The notes under the pieces: model-generated
Databases searched by the model: none
What the model was told of the DNA's origin: nothing
What the model saw: only the letters and a program-made list of their open reading frames with translations
Assembly (NCBI GenBank): GCA_034431315.1
Contig: DAOUDK010000034.1
Location: forward strand, 1-64,000
From: JAUWOY01 sp034431315
GTDB taxonomy: Bacteria > Chloroflexota > Anaerolineae > VGOG01
Reading direction: 5' to 3'
DNA: 64,000 nt
Shown: positions 8,641 through 16,487 of the stretch, one piece after another
How positions within the stretch are numbered: the first letter of the stretch is position 1
Layout of the letters: each line of letters begins with the position of its first letter
Made by a program: the position numbers and the translations under genes

Positions 8641-8665
8641 CCGCGGCCACCTAACAACTCGTTGG
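8641..8665 (+). other. attC-like left end after the DUF2726 gene
   Basis: CGGCCACCTAACAACTCGTTGG has the RYYYAAC core and typical following bases. Its GCGGCCACCTAAC is the reverse complement of GTTAGGTGGCCGC at 7828-7840 on the other side of the gene, as expected for the two halves of one cassette's recombination site. The right end further downstream is not clear. Confidence 0.5.
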
Positions 8666-8885
8666 TGTGTCCTGAAAGCTGTCGAAAGTCCGGTCGTAGT
8701 AACTGCCAGGAGGTCACCACATAGCAGGCATCCAGTGCTTCTGGGCGAACGGAGGTGCTGAAGCGCAGTCTGCCCCTGATGTAAGCTGAAGAAGTGGAGT
8801 CCAAGTAGTTTGCCACCAATCCGAGGCCAACCTACGGCCGAGAAGTAGCAACAACATAGTCATCATCAAACATCAAGGAGGAAGA

Positions 8886-9755
8886 ATGGCAGAAGATCTC
8901 ACAACCATCGTCAGCTCTAACACAAAGGAAGTCCTCATCAGCCGTGACCGGCCTTGCGTCATCATCGGGGAGCGGATCAACCCGACGGGGCGCAAGAAGT
9001 TGGCGGCGTCGCTGAAGGAGGGCAACTTCGACATCGTGCGCCGAGACGCGGTGGCCCAGGTCGAGGCGGGAGCCAAGATCCTGGACGTCAACGTCGGCGT
9101 CCCTGGCGCCGACGAGCCAGCCTTGCTCACCCAGGCCATCAAGGCTGTCTGCGAAGTCACCGACGTGCCCCTGTGCATTGACACCGCCGATTTGCAGGCC
9201 CTGGAAGCGGCCTTGAAGATCTACGACGGCAAGGCCCTGATCAACTCAGTCAATGGCGAGGAGGCGCGACTGGAGAGCGTGCTGCCGCTGGTCAAAGAGT
9301 ACGGCGCGGCGGTGATCGGCCTGTGCATGGACGACGATGGCATCCCTCCCACGGCGGAGGCCCGGTTTGCGGTGGCCAGGAAGATCATCAAGCGCGCGGG
9401 CAAGCTGGGCATCTCACCGGAGGACGTAGTAATTGACCCGCTGGTGCTGACGCTGGGAGCGGATCACCGCGCGGGGAAGATCACCCTGGACGCCATCGAG
9501 ATGATCGTCGCAGAGTTCGGGGTCAACATCACCATGGGGGCGAGCAACATCTCCTTTGGCATGCCCGACCGCAACGCCATCAACGCCGCCTTCATCGTCA
9601 TGGCCATCCACGCCGGCCTGACCTGTCCCATCGTCAACCCGCTGCACGAAGAAGTGGCCACAGCCATCCTGGCCGCCGACCTCTCGATGGGGCGCGACGA
9701 ATGGGGCGCGCGGTGGATCAAGGCCTATCGTCAGCGGCAGAAGGCCGCCAAGTAG
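8886..9755 (+). CDS. Methyltetrahydrofolate:corrinoid methyltransferase (AcsE/MtrH-like)
   Basis: A 289-residue pterin-binding TIM barrel. It opens with VIIGERINPTGRKKLAASL, the folate-site signature of AcsE, MtgA and the MetH folate domain. ILDVNVG near residue 60, CIDTADLQALEAAL near 98, and ITMGASNISFGMP near 215 complete the pattern. The enzyme moves methyl groups between the corrinoid protein and tetrahydrofolate. With MttB-type enzymes it would carry substrate methyl into the folate pool (MtgA role). A strong AAGGAGGA precedes the ATG. No acetyl-CoA synthase genes are visible here, so a demethylating role fits the neighbourhood better than acetogenesis. Confidence 0.9.
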   Translation: MAEDLTTIVSSNTKEVLISRDRPCVIIGERINPTGRKKLAASLKEGNFDIVRRDAVAQVEAGAKILDVNVGVPGADEPALLTQAIKAVCEVTDVPLCIDTADLQALEAALKIYDGKALINSVNGEEARLESVLPLVKEYGAAVIGLCMDDDGIPPTAEARFAVARKIIKRAGKLGISPEDVVIDPLVLTLGADHRAGKITLDAIEMIVAEFGVNITMGASNISFGMPDRNAINAAFIVMAIHAGLTCPIVNPLHEEVATAILAADLSMGRDEWGARWIKAYRQRQKAAK

Positions 9756-10118
9756 AAGGGCGTTGAGGAGAAAGTGATCATCAGCTCCGGCCGCCCCGAC
9801 GCGGGATTGGAAGTGATACCCCAGGATCTGCTGCGGGCCATCGCGGGTGCTCAGGTAGGCGATTTTGCCGTGAGCGCCTCGTGATGAACGAAGCTGCCTC
9901 AGTTGTCAGGGGTAGAGACTTTGTGTGATTTGACTAATCGTGCTACAATAAAAGGCGGGTCCAGGCGTCAAGGGTAAAGGTTGGCTAACGCCCCGCCTGG
10001 TTTGGATATTGGGTATTGGAAGTTGGATGTCGAATAGTCAGACCTTCCAACCTCTAACTTCTAACCTCCAATCTCCGATACTTCGACGGAGCTCAGTACA
10101 AGAATCACAGGAGGGAAC
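9756..10118. other. Intergenic region with short frame and repeats
   Basis: A GTG-started 36-codon frame at 9774-9884 with a GAGGAG ribosome-like site gives MIISSGRPDAGLEVIPQDLL...; it may be a gene remnant. The rest holds the promoter at 9921 and repeat text (TATTGGGTATTGGAAGTTGG; CTTCGACGGAGCTCAGTAC at 10081). Confidence 0.4.
9921..9949 (+). promoter_or_regulatory. Promoter before CBS-ACT/hdr operon
   Basis: TTGTGT and TACAAT with 17 bp spacing, 170 bp upstream of the CBS-domain gene. Confidence 0.45.
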
Positions 10119-10790
10119 ATGCTGGTTAGAGACCGAATGACGCCCGATCCCATCTGCGGGCACCCGGAGATGCCGGTCGCGGAGGCCCAGGCGCTGATGA
10201 GGGAGAAGAACATCCGGCATCTGCCCGTCGTAGACGAGGAAAAGAAACTGGTGGGCCTGATCACGCAGCGCTCGTTGGCGCGAGCTCTCCCTTCGGACGT
10301 GAGCAGTTTCAGCCGATTCGAGATCAGCTACGTCCTGGCCAGGATCAAGGTTCGCGACGTCATGGCCAAGGACGTGATCACCATTGATGAGGATACGGCC
10401 ATTGAGAAGGCCGCCCGCGTCATGGCCGACGAGAAGATCGGCTGCCTGCCGGTCATGCGAGAACGTGACCCTTCGACAGGCTCAGGGCAGCGCTTGGTGG
10501 GGATCATCACCGACAATGACCTGTTTACCACCATGGTGGATCTGCTGGGTGCCCGGCGAGCTGGGGTGCGTCTGGCTGTGCTGCAGCCGGACCGGCCCGG
10601 AGAGGTGGCTCGCTTATCCACAGCGATTGCCAAGGGGGGAGGCAACCTGACGGTGATCATGGGCTGCCCGGCGTCAGACCCAGGCATGTGGACCTCCGTG
10701 CTCAAGGTTACTAACATCCCTCAGGAGGACCTGGTGGAACTCGTCGGCAAGCTGGGAGATATCCAAATCCAGGATGTGCGAGAGATGTAG
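10119..10790 (+). CDS. CBS-domain pair with C-terminal ACT-like domain
   Basis: A 223-residue protein with two CBS motifs (RDRMTPDPI...RHLPVVDEE; VRDVMAKDVITID...IGCLPVMRE) followed from about residue 150 by an ACT-like module (VRLAVLQPDRPGEVARLSTA). Such proteins bind adenine nucleotides or amino acids and act as sensors. It precedes the electron-transfer genes and may tune the C1 pathway to energy or substrate state; this is inferred. Ten residues (about ERDPSTGSGQ) in the second CBS domain come from an inserted REP-like element, in a loop where most CBS proteins are short. CAGGAGGGAAC precedes the ATG. Confidence 0.85.
   Translation: MLVRDRMTPDPICGHPEMPVAEAQALMREKNIRHLPVVDEEKKLVGLITQRSLARALPSDVSSFSRFEISYVLARIKVRDVMAKDVITIDEDTAIEKAARVMADEKIGCLPVMRERDPSTGSGQRLVGIITDNDLFTTMVDLLGARRAGVRLAVLQPDRPGEVARLSTAIAKGGGNLTVIMGCPASDPGMWTSVLKVTNIPQEDLVELVGKLGDIQIQDVREM
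10469..10486. repeat. REP-like element inside CBS gene
   Basis: CCCTTCGACAGGCTCAGG, the reverse orientation of the 1834 copy, in frame as PSTGSGQ. Confidence 0.8.
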
Positions 10791-10808
10791 TGGTGGGTAG
10801 GAGCGATT

Positions 10809-13800
10809 ATGGCGATAGAACGCACGAATCCAGAAGGCGCGGTGTTGGTCGTCGGCGGCGGTATCGGGGGGATGCGAGCCGCCATTGATTTGGCCGAGGC
10901 TGGCTTGAAAGTTTACCTGATCGAGCGGGAAACAGGGCTGGGCGGGCGGGTTGCCCAGTTGGGCTTCATGTTTCCTACTCACGACTGTGTGCTCTGCCGA
11001 GGCACCTCTGATCACGGCTATGGCTGCACACGGCCGGCCATCTCACCCGCCTTCATGGATCATAACCTGCATCCCAACATTGAGATCATGACCCTCACGG
11101 AGATCGTGGACGCCAGCGGACAGGCTGGCGACTTCACGGTCACCCTGCGGCATAATCCTCGCTACGTGACGATAGAGCGCTGCACCAACTGCGGCCTCTG
11201 CACGGCGGCCTGCCCGGTGCGATTGCCCAGCGAGTTCCAGGAGGCGTTGGTGACGCGCATGGCCATCCACAAGAGCGCACCCCGCTCGCTGCCCGATGCC
11301 TACTACGTGGACAAGGGGGATTACTGTCTGGATTGTCGTCGCTGCGAGGAGGTGTGTCCTACGGGAGCCGTCAATCTGGACGAAGAGCCCTGGAACGAGG
11401 ACATCCGCGTCTCAGCCATCATTCTGGCCGTGGGATATGCGTTGTCCGATGCGCGGGAATTGGAGGAGTTCGGGTTCGGGCGCTACCCCAACGTGGTTCA
11501 CAGCATGCAGTACGAGCGCTACCTCAGCCGTTCGGGGCCTACGGAGGGCCTGCTCCTGCGCCCTTCGGACAACGAGCCGCCCAAACGCATCGCCTGGCTG
11601 CAGTGCATCGGCTCTCGCGACCAGGAGCATCCCTACTGCTCGTCCATCTGCTGCATGTACGCCACCAAGGAGGCGGTGTTGGCCAAACAGCGTGTGGAGG
11701 GGTCGCATTGCCAGATCTTCATGATGGATGAGCGGGCCTTCAACAAGGAATACAACGCCTACTTCCACCGTTCGTGCGCCGAATACGGCGTCGAATACAC
11801 CCGCTGTCGCATCTCCGACCTGCGGGAGGACCCCCAGACCCACGACCTGATCCTGCACTATCCTGACGATGCCGGGAAGATGAAGGAAGATCGCTTCGAT
11901 ATGGTGGTGCTGTCGGTGGGAGTGCAGCCGCCAGCCGGAGCGGAGGAGCTGGCCCGCAGATTGGGCTTCGACCTCAACGAGTACGGCTTCTGCGAGACGG
12001 ACAAGTTCAGCCCGCTGGAGACCAGCCAGCCCGGCATCTACGTCTGCGGGGCCTTCGCCACCCCGAAAGAGATCGCCGAGACGATCATTGACGCTGCCGG
12101 GGCGGCCGGCGACGTGATGCGCCTGTTCCACGACCAACTGGGCGGGCTGCCTTCCAGCCGCGAGTATCCTTTCCTGAGCCGGGGAGATTTCCCGCCCGAA
12201 CGGGACATGAGTGGCGAGCCGCCCCGCGTGGGAGTCTTCGTCTGCCGCTGCCATCCAGTCATCGAAGGGGTGGTGGACATCGAGCGCGTGGTCGCCCGCG
12301 CCGGAGAGTACCCACACGTGGTCCACGCCGCCGAGATCGGTTACGGCTGCTTCCCGGAGGGCCTGGCGGCCATCAAAGAGGCCGTGGCCGCGCATAACCT
12401 GAACCGGGTGGTCGTCGCCGGCTGCAGCCATCGCACCCACGAATCCCTCTTCCAGCGCACGGTGCGGGAGGCGGGCCTGAACGCCTATCTCCTGGAGATG
12501 GCCAACATCCGCGAGCACTGCGCCTGGGTGCATCCTCACGAGCCGGAGAAAGCCACGCGCAAGGCGATGGAACTGGTACGCATGGCCGTGGGCCGAGCCA
12601 GCACGTTGCAGCCGGTGTACAAATCGGCCGTGCAGCCAGCACAACGGACGCTGGTTATCGGCGGTGGGGTGTCGGGCATGAGCGCGGCGCTGGCCATTGC
12701 CGACGCCGGCTTCGACGTGGCCCTGGTCGAGCGGGCCGATGCCCTGGGGGGCAATCTGAACCACATCCAGTACGTTGCCGAGAGATACAACCCGCGGCGG
12801 CTGCTGCGAGACCTGGTCAATCGCGTGCGGGGGCACGAGCGCATCACCATCTACACCCGCACCGAGATGGTCGAGCACACCGGCCACGTGGGGGCCTATC
12901 AGGCAGTCTTGCGCCGGCGCGATGGCCGGGAGGAGACTGTCTCCCACGGAGTGACCATCGTGGCCACTGGCGGGCAGGAGGCACGGGGTACTCGTTACCT
13001 CCTGGGCCAGCATCCGAGGGTCATCACTCAAATGGAACTGGAGGAGGCCATCGCCTATCGTCTGGATGAGATCGCCAGGCTAAAGGACGTGGTGATGATC
13101 CAATGCGTCCGCCCCGAGGGAGCCCGATACGACTACTGCTCCCGCATCTGCTGTACCAGCACCATCAAGAACGCGCTGCGCATCAAGGTGGCCAATCCGG
13201 ACTGCCGGATCACGGTGTTGTTCAAGGACATCATCACCTACGGCTTCCGCGAGCAGTATTACACCGAGGCCCGGCGGCGGGGCGTGCTCTTCGTTCGCTA
13301 CACCGATGAGGACGAGCCTGTCGTCGAGAGCTTGAACGGCCAGTTGCGAGTGAAGGTGCAGGAGCCCATGCTGCGCCGGCCGATGGTACTAGAGCCTGAT
13401 TTGCTGGTGCTGAGCATGGCCATCGAGCCGTCCGGAGGCGCGGTGGAGCTGGCCGAGCTGCTGGAGGTGCCGCTATCCCACGAGGGGTTCTTCCTGGAAG
13501 CGCACATCAAGATGCGCCCCATGGACTTCATGGAGGAGGGCATCTTCATCTGTGGTATGGCCCATTATCCCAAGTTCATTGAGGAGTGCATCAGTCACGC
13601 CCTGGCCACGGCGGGACGGGCCATCACCATCCTCTCCAAGCAGCCTTTCTACGTTGGCGGGACCATCGCGGTGGTGGATCAGGACAAGTGCGTGGGCTGC
13701 TTGACCTGTGTGCGCATCTGCCCCTTCCATATTCCCAAGATTGACACCAGCGTGGTCGGGGTGGGCAACTTCGTGGGTGCGGCCTACATCGAGCCGGCGC

Positions 13801-13940
13801 TGTGCCACGGTTGCGGCACCTGCACTTCCGAGTGCCCGGCCACGGCCATCCAGTTGGTAAACTACACGGATACACAGATCATGGTGCCTGAGGCACCTGT
13901 GTTGGGTAGTTGGGTGGCTGCAAAGGGAATTAGAGATTAG
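10809..13940 (+). CDS. hdrA: HdrA-like FAD/iron-sulfur electron-bifurcation subunit, double length
   Basis: A 1043-residue fusion of two HdrA modules. The first has GGGIGGM (residue 16), GGRVAQLGF, a CxxC pair near 60, ferredoxin cysteines CTNCGLCTAACP (123) and CLDCRRCEEVCP (171), and YCSSICCMY near 277. A linker with VCRCH at 476 and CSHRTHE near 540 leads to a second FAD module (GGGVSGM at 616, YCSRICCTS near 778). A C-terminal two-cluster ferredoxin has CVGCLTCVRICP at 958 and CHGCGTCTSECP at 998. HdrA proteins bind FAD and split electron pairs. With MvhD, MetVF and HdrCB downstream, it would be the flavin core of a MetFV-HdrABC-MvhD complex linking methylene-THF reduction or methyl-THF oxidation to NADH/ferredoxin. 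It starts 18 nt after the CBS gene. Confidence 0.92.
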   Translation: MAIERTNPEGAVLVVGGGIGGMRAAIDLAEAGLKVYLIERETGLGGRVAQLGFMFPTHDCVLCRGTSDHGYGCTRPAISPAFMDHNLHPNIEIMTLTEIVDASGQAGDFTVTLRHNPRYVTIERCTNCGLCTAACPVRLPSEFQEALVTRMAIHKSAPRSLPDAYYVDKGDYCLDCRRCEEVCPTGAVNLDEEPWNEDIRVSAIILAVGYALSDARELEEFGFGRYPNVVHSMQYERYLSRSGPTEGLLLRPSDNEPPKRIAWLQCIGSRDQEHPYCSSICCMYATKEAVLAKQRVEGSHCQIFMMDERAFNKEYNAYFHRSCAEYGVEYTRCRISDLREDPQTHDLILHYPDDAGKMKEDRFDMVVLSVGVQPPAGAEELARRLGFDLNEYGFCETDKFSPLETSQPGIYVCGAFATPKEIAETIIDAAGAAGDVMRLFHDQLGGLPSSREYPFLSRGDFPPERDMSGEPPRVGVFVCRCHPVIEGVVDIERVVARAGEYPHVVHAAEIGYGCFPEGLAAIKEAVAAHNLNRVVVAGCSHRTHESLFQRTVREAGLNAYLLEMANIREHCAWVHPHEPEKATRKAMELVRMAVGRASTLQPVYKSAVQPAQRTLVIGGGVSGMSAALAIADAGFDVALVERADALGGNLNHIQYVAERYNPRRLLRDLVNRVRGHERITIYTRTEMVEHTGHVGAYQAVLRRRDGREETVSHGVTIVATGGQEARGTRYLLGQHPRVITQMELEEAIAYRLDEIARLKDVVMIQCVRPEGARYDYCSRICCTSTIKNALRIKVANPDCRITVLFKDIITYGFREQYYTEARRRGVLFVRYTDEDEPVVESLNGQLRVKVQEPMLRRPMVLEPDLLVLSMAIEPSGGAVELAELLEVPLSHEGFFLEAHIKMRPMDFMEEGIFICGMAHYPKFIEECISHALATAGRAITILSKQPFYVGGTIAVVDQDKCVGCLTCVRICPFHIPKIDTSVVGVGNFVGAAYIEPALCHGCGTCTSECPATAIQLVNYTDTQIMVPEAPVLGSWVAAKGIRD

Positions 13941-13971
13941 AGATTAGAAATTAGAAGTTGGAAAGAATATG

Positions 13972-13990
13972 GTATGATGAATCATCATAC
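13972..13990. promoter_or_regulatory. Palindromic operator before the RHH gene
   Basis: GTATGATGA and TCATCATAC form a perfect 9-bp palindrome around one base, just before the ribosome site of the ribbon-helix-helix gene. Such proteins usually repress their own promoter through short palindromes, so it is a likely autoregulatory operator. Repeat text of the TTAGAGATTAGAGATTAG type lies immediately upstream. Confidence 0.5.
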
Positions 13991-14004
13991 TGCAGGAGGT
14001 TAGC

Positions 14005-14220
14005 ATGAGTACATCCAAAGTGTCCATCACAATTGATAGCGCATTGCTGAGACAGTTGGATATGCTAGTTGCTGCCCGCCATTTCCCCAGTCGAAGTAGC
14101 ATCATTCAACAGGCAGCGCGAGAAAAACTGGAACGGCTCAATCGCAGCCGCCTTGCTCGTGAGTGTGCCAAACTCGATCCAGAGTTCGAAATGGCGCTTG
14201 CCGACGAGGGGTTGACTTGA
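14005..14220 (+). CDS. Ribbon-helix-helix antitoxin-like protein, orphan
   Basis: A 71-residue protein. KVSITIDSALLRQLDMLVAA forms the DNA-binding strand and first helix, and FPSRSSIIQQAAREKLERL the second helix, of a CopG/ParD/MazE-type fold. The acidic tail (CAKLDPEFEMALADEGLT) resembles toxin-neutralising tails. No toxin gene follows: the next gene is mvhD, 26 bp away. It interrupts the hdrA-mvhD order, so it may be an antitoxin that lost its toxin, or a captured local regulator of the downstream genes. AGGAGG precedes the ATG, with a palindromic operator 14 bp upstream. Confidence 0.8.
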   Translation: MSTSKVSITIDSALLRQLDMLVAARHFPSRSSIIQQAAREKLERLNRSRLARECAKLDPEFEMALADEGLT

Positions 14221-14246
14221 TATTTCGATGGATGGGTGAATTATAG

Positions 14247-14678
14247 ATGAACGATAACGGTTTTGAACCAGAAATCACGGCCTTCTTATGCATTTACTGC
14301 GCGTACATGGCCGCCGACACCGCCGGGGCGCTGCGCATCTCATATCCGCCCAACGTCAAGTTGGTGAAGCTTCCCTGTACGGGCAAGGTGGATTCACGCT
14401 ACATCCTCAAAGCCTTCGAGGATGGAGCCGACGGGGTGTACGTGGTGGCCTGTCCCATAGGGAACTGCCACCACGTGCGGGGCAACGAGCGGGCTTATGC
14501 GCGAGTTCAGTGGACGAAGAAGCTGCTCGACGACATCGGCCTGGGCGGAGAGCGCCTGGATATGTTCTTCGTGTCCGGTGGCATGGGACTCGCCTTCGCG
14601 GAAGCGGCGGAGGAGATGACGGAACGAATTCGGGCCCTGGGCCCAAGTCCCATTAAGAAGCTGGAGATTGGAGGTTAG
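14247..14678 (+). CDS. mvhD: MvhD-type hydrogenase iron-sulfur (delta) subunit
   Basis: 143 residues matching the F420-non-reducing hydrogenase delta subunit family: CIYCAYMAADTAGALR near residue 15, LPCTGKVDSRYILKAFEDGA near 43, and CPIGNCHHVRGN near 72. The cysteines bind a [2Fe-2S] cluster and carry electrons between HdrA and its electron source. In methanogens the partner is MvhAG. No hydrogenase genes are nearby, and in the MetFV-Hdr complexes of acetogens MvhD links to MetV/MetF, which fits the next two genes. The stop is 3 nt before metV. Confidence 0.9.
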   Translation: MNDNGFEPEITAFLCIYCAYMAADTAGALRISYPPNVKLVKLPCTGKVDSRYILKAFEDGADGVYVVACPIGNCHHVRGNERAYARVQWTKKLLDDIGLGGERLDMFFVSGGMGLAFAEAAEEMTERIRALGPSPIKKLEIGG

Positions 14679-14681
14679 AAG

Positions 14682-15368
14682 ATGATCGTTGGCGAACAGA
14701 AGCCACTAGAAGAGATCAAGGAGCTTATCGGCGAGGCCGGGAAGGTGCTCGTCGCTGGCTGCGGCACCTGCGTGACGGTCTGCTTTGCCGGGGGTGAGCG
14801 GGAGGCGCAGATCCTGGCTTCCGCGCTGCGCCTGGCTTCCCAGGTGGACGGAGGCCCCAAAGAGGTGACCGACGTCACCGTGCAGCGCCAGTGCGAGTGG
14901 GAATACATTGATCCCCTGGCCGAGCAGATTGCAGAGAGCGACGTCGTGGTCTCGCTGGCCTGCGGCATCGGTGTGCAAACGCTGGTGGAGCGCTTTCCAG
15001 ACGCCTGGGTCGTGCCGGGGCTGAACACGACTTTTCTGGGAATGCCCCAGGAGCAGGGCATCTGGGTGGAACGCTGCCAGGCGTGCGGCGATTGCATTCT
15101 TGGCCTGACCGGCGGCATCTGCCCCATCGCTCGCTGTTCCAAGCAGCTCCTCAACGGCCCGTGCGGTGGCTCTCAAGATGGCAAGTGCGAGATTGACCCT
15201 GAGCTGGATTGCGCCTGGCATTTGATTTACGAGCGGCTGGAGAGAATGGACAGGCTGGACCTGATGCTCGAGTACCAGCCAGCCAAGGATTGGTCCACCA
15301 GCCGCGATGGCGGCCCACGCAAGATCGTGCGCGAGGATTTGCAGATGTTGCCTGAAGAGGGTTATTGA
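14682..15368 (+). CDS. metV: MetV, zinc/iron-sulfur partner of MetF
   Basis: 228 residues of the family annotated as methylenetetrahydrofolate reductase C-terminal domain (MetV). Cysteine motifs are CGTCVTVCFAGGE near residue 26, SLACGIG near 90, and a cluster from 128 to 170 (CQACGDCIL, CPIARCSKQLLNGPCGG). The C-terminal part WHLIYERL...DW is typical of the MetF-binding region. MetV is required with MetF for activity in acetogens such as Moorella and Acetobacterium. It is directly upstream of metF here, with mvhD directly before it, the arrangement of a multi-subunit reductase. Confidence 0.9.
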   Translation: MIVGEQKPLEEIKELIGEAGKVLVAGCGTCVTVCFAGGEREAQILASALRLASQVDGGPKEVTDVTVQRQCEWEYIDPLAEQIAESDVVVSLACGIGVQTLVERFPDAWVVPGLNTTFLGMPQEQGIWVERCQACGDCILGLTGGICPIARCSKQLLNGPCGGSQDGKCEIDPELDCAWHLIYERLERMDRLDLMLEYQPAKDWSTSRDGGPRKIVREDLQMLPEEGY

Positions 15369-15375
15369 TTCCCAA

Positions 15376-15390
15376 GACCTGACAGGTTTC
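15376..15390. repeat. Half copy of the GACCTGACAGGTTTC repeat
   Basis: Identical to the left arm of the palindrome at 52753, and like it placed directly after a stop codon. Confidence 0.65.
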
Positions 15391-15410
15391 CCAATGAAGG
15401 GGGAAGACTG

Positions 15411-16412
15411 ATGAGTGAAACAAACGGCTACAAGTCAGGTTCTCGTCTGGAGAAGCTGCTGCGCGCAGGCCACTTCGTCGTGACCGGCGAGCTGGGACCG
15501 CCGCAGGGCGCGGACGGCGAGGTGATCCGCCGCAAAGCGCGTATTTTGAGGGGCAAGTGCGATGCCGCCAACATCACCGATAACCAGACGGCCATCGTGC
15601 GCATGTCAAGCATCGGCTCCGGCGTCATCTGCTTGCAGGAGGGGCTGGAACCCGTCATCCAGATGACCTGCCGCGACCGCAACCGGCTGGCGATGCAGGC
15701 CGACCTGCTGGCCGCCTACGCCCTGGGGATACGCAACCTCCTCTGCCTGACCGGCGACCACCAGAGCTTCGGCAACCACCCCACGGCCAAGAACGTGCAC
15801 GACATTGATTCCATGCAACTGATCCACATGATGGCCCAGATGCGGGATGAGAAAGTGTTCCAGTGCGGCGATCCGGTCAAGGGGGTGGAGCCGCGCTTCT
15901 TCATCGGCGCGGCGACTAATCCCTTCGCCGATCCCTTCGATTTCCGCCCCTATCGCCTGGCCAAGAAAGTGGAGGCGGGAGCCGATTTCATCCAGACCCA
16001 GCTCATCTACAACGTGGAGAGGTTCGCCGAGTACATGCGGCGGGTGCGGGAGTTGGGGCTGCACGAGCGGGTGTACATCCTGGCCGGCATCGGGCCGCTG
16101 AAGACCCCCGGCATGGCCCGCTACATGCGGGACCAGGTGCCGGGCATTGATATGCCTGATGAGCTCGTGGAGCGCATAGGGGCGGCCACCAGAGGCATCC
16201 CCAAGGAAGACAAAAAGGCGAGAAGGGCCGCCTGGCGCGAAGAGGGGATCAAGATCACAGTGGAGCTGATCGAGCAGTTGCGCCAGATCGAAGGCGTGGC
16301 GGGCGTCCACATCATGTCCATCGAGTGGGAAGAGGGAGTAGGGCTCATCGCCGAACGCGCTGGCCTGCTGCCGCGTCCTGAGCCTGTCGAAGGGCCGCGC
16401 CCGGCCATCTAG
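15411..16412 (+). CDS. metF: Methylenetetrahydrofolate reductase
   Basis: 333 residues, an FMN/FAD TIM barrel interconverting methylene-THF and methyl-THF. Family marks are VTGELGPPQGAD near residue 25, ANITDNQTAIVRMSS near 52, LLCLTGDHQ near 112 and GADFIQTQLIYN near 195. The order metV-metF and the neighbouring Hdr genes indicate a ferredoxin/NAD-linked complex and not a stand-alone NADH enzyme. In the methylotrophic direction it would oxidise methyl-THF made by the enzyme at 8886. The C-terminal PRPEPVEGPRPAI is encoded by an REP-like element, so the native protein likely ended near GLLPR. GGGGGAAG lies before the ATG. Confidence 0.92.
   Translation: MSETNGYKSGSRLEKLLRAGHFVVTGELGPPQGADGEVIRRKARILRGKCDAANITDNQTAIVRMSSIGSGVICLQEGLEPVIQMTCRDRNRLAMQADLLAAYALGIRNLLCLTGDHQSFGNHPTAKNVHDIDSMQLIHMMAQMRDEKVFQCGDPVKGVEPRFFIGAATNPFADPFDFRPYRLAKKVEAGADFIQTQLIYNVERFAEYMRRVRELGLHERVYILAGIGPLKTPGMARYMRDQVPGIDMPDELVERIGAATRGIPKEDKKARRAAWREEGIKITVELIEQLRQIEGVAGVHIMSIEWEEGVGLIAERAGLLPRPEPVEGPRPAI
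16376..16394. repeat. REP-like element at the metF 3' end
   Basis: TCCTGAGCCTGTCGAAGGG, translated as PEPVEG just before the stop. Confidence 0.8.
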
Positions 16413-16419
16413 CGTTCTG

Positions 16420-16476
16420 GATATGGGGGATTAGATGTCCAATATCCAATCCCCAATCTCTAATCTCCAATACAGG
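16420..16476. repeat. ATTGG/CCAAT repeat in intergenic gap
   Basis: GGATATGGGGGATTAGAT and CCAATCCCCAATCTCTAATC can pair. The same word family recurs at 10011, 13930, 43066 and 51257, the last two inside genes. Confidence 0.6.
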
Positions 16477-16487
16477 AAGGCATATTT

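Larger units (their letters stand above)
6253..8665. other. Decayed cassette-array-like island
   Basis: This interval splits the C1 operon. It contains three DMT-transporter 3' ends, three small unrelated genes, and sites matching the integron core consensus GTTRRRY or close variants: GTTAGAT 6426, GTTATGC 6828, GTTAGGC 6911, GTTATCT 7699, GTTAGGT 7828. Left-end RYYYAAC-like sites are GCCTAGC 7581 and ACCTAAC 8649. There is no integrase gene. It could be a cluster of attC sites lacking an integrase. Alternatively it arose by repeated site-specific insertion into the 3' end of a transporter gene. Base composition looks more AT-rich than the flanks. Confidence 0.45.

Noticed and set aside
11412..13031. 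Long open frame (539 codons) opposite hdrA
   Set aside because: It mirrors hdrA codons in GC-rich DNA, has no ribosome site and a His/Gly/Arg-rich composition typical of antisense shadows.
14005..14678. MvhD as toxin partner of the RHH protein
   Set aside because: Its cysteine motifs are clearly those of the hydrogenase delta subunit and not of any toxin.
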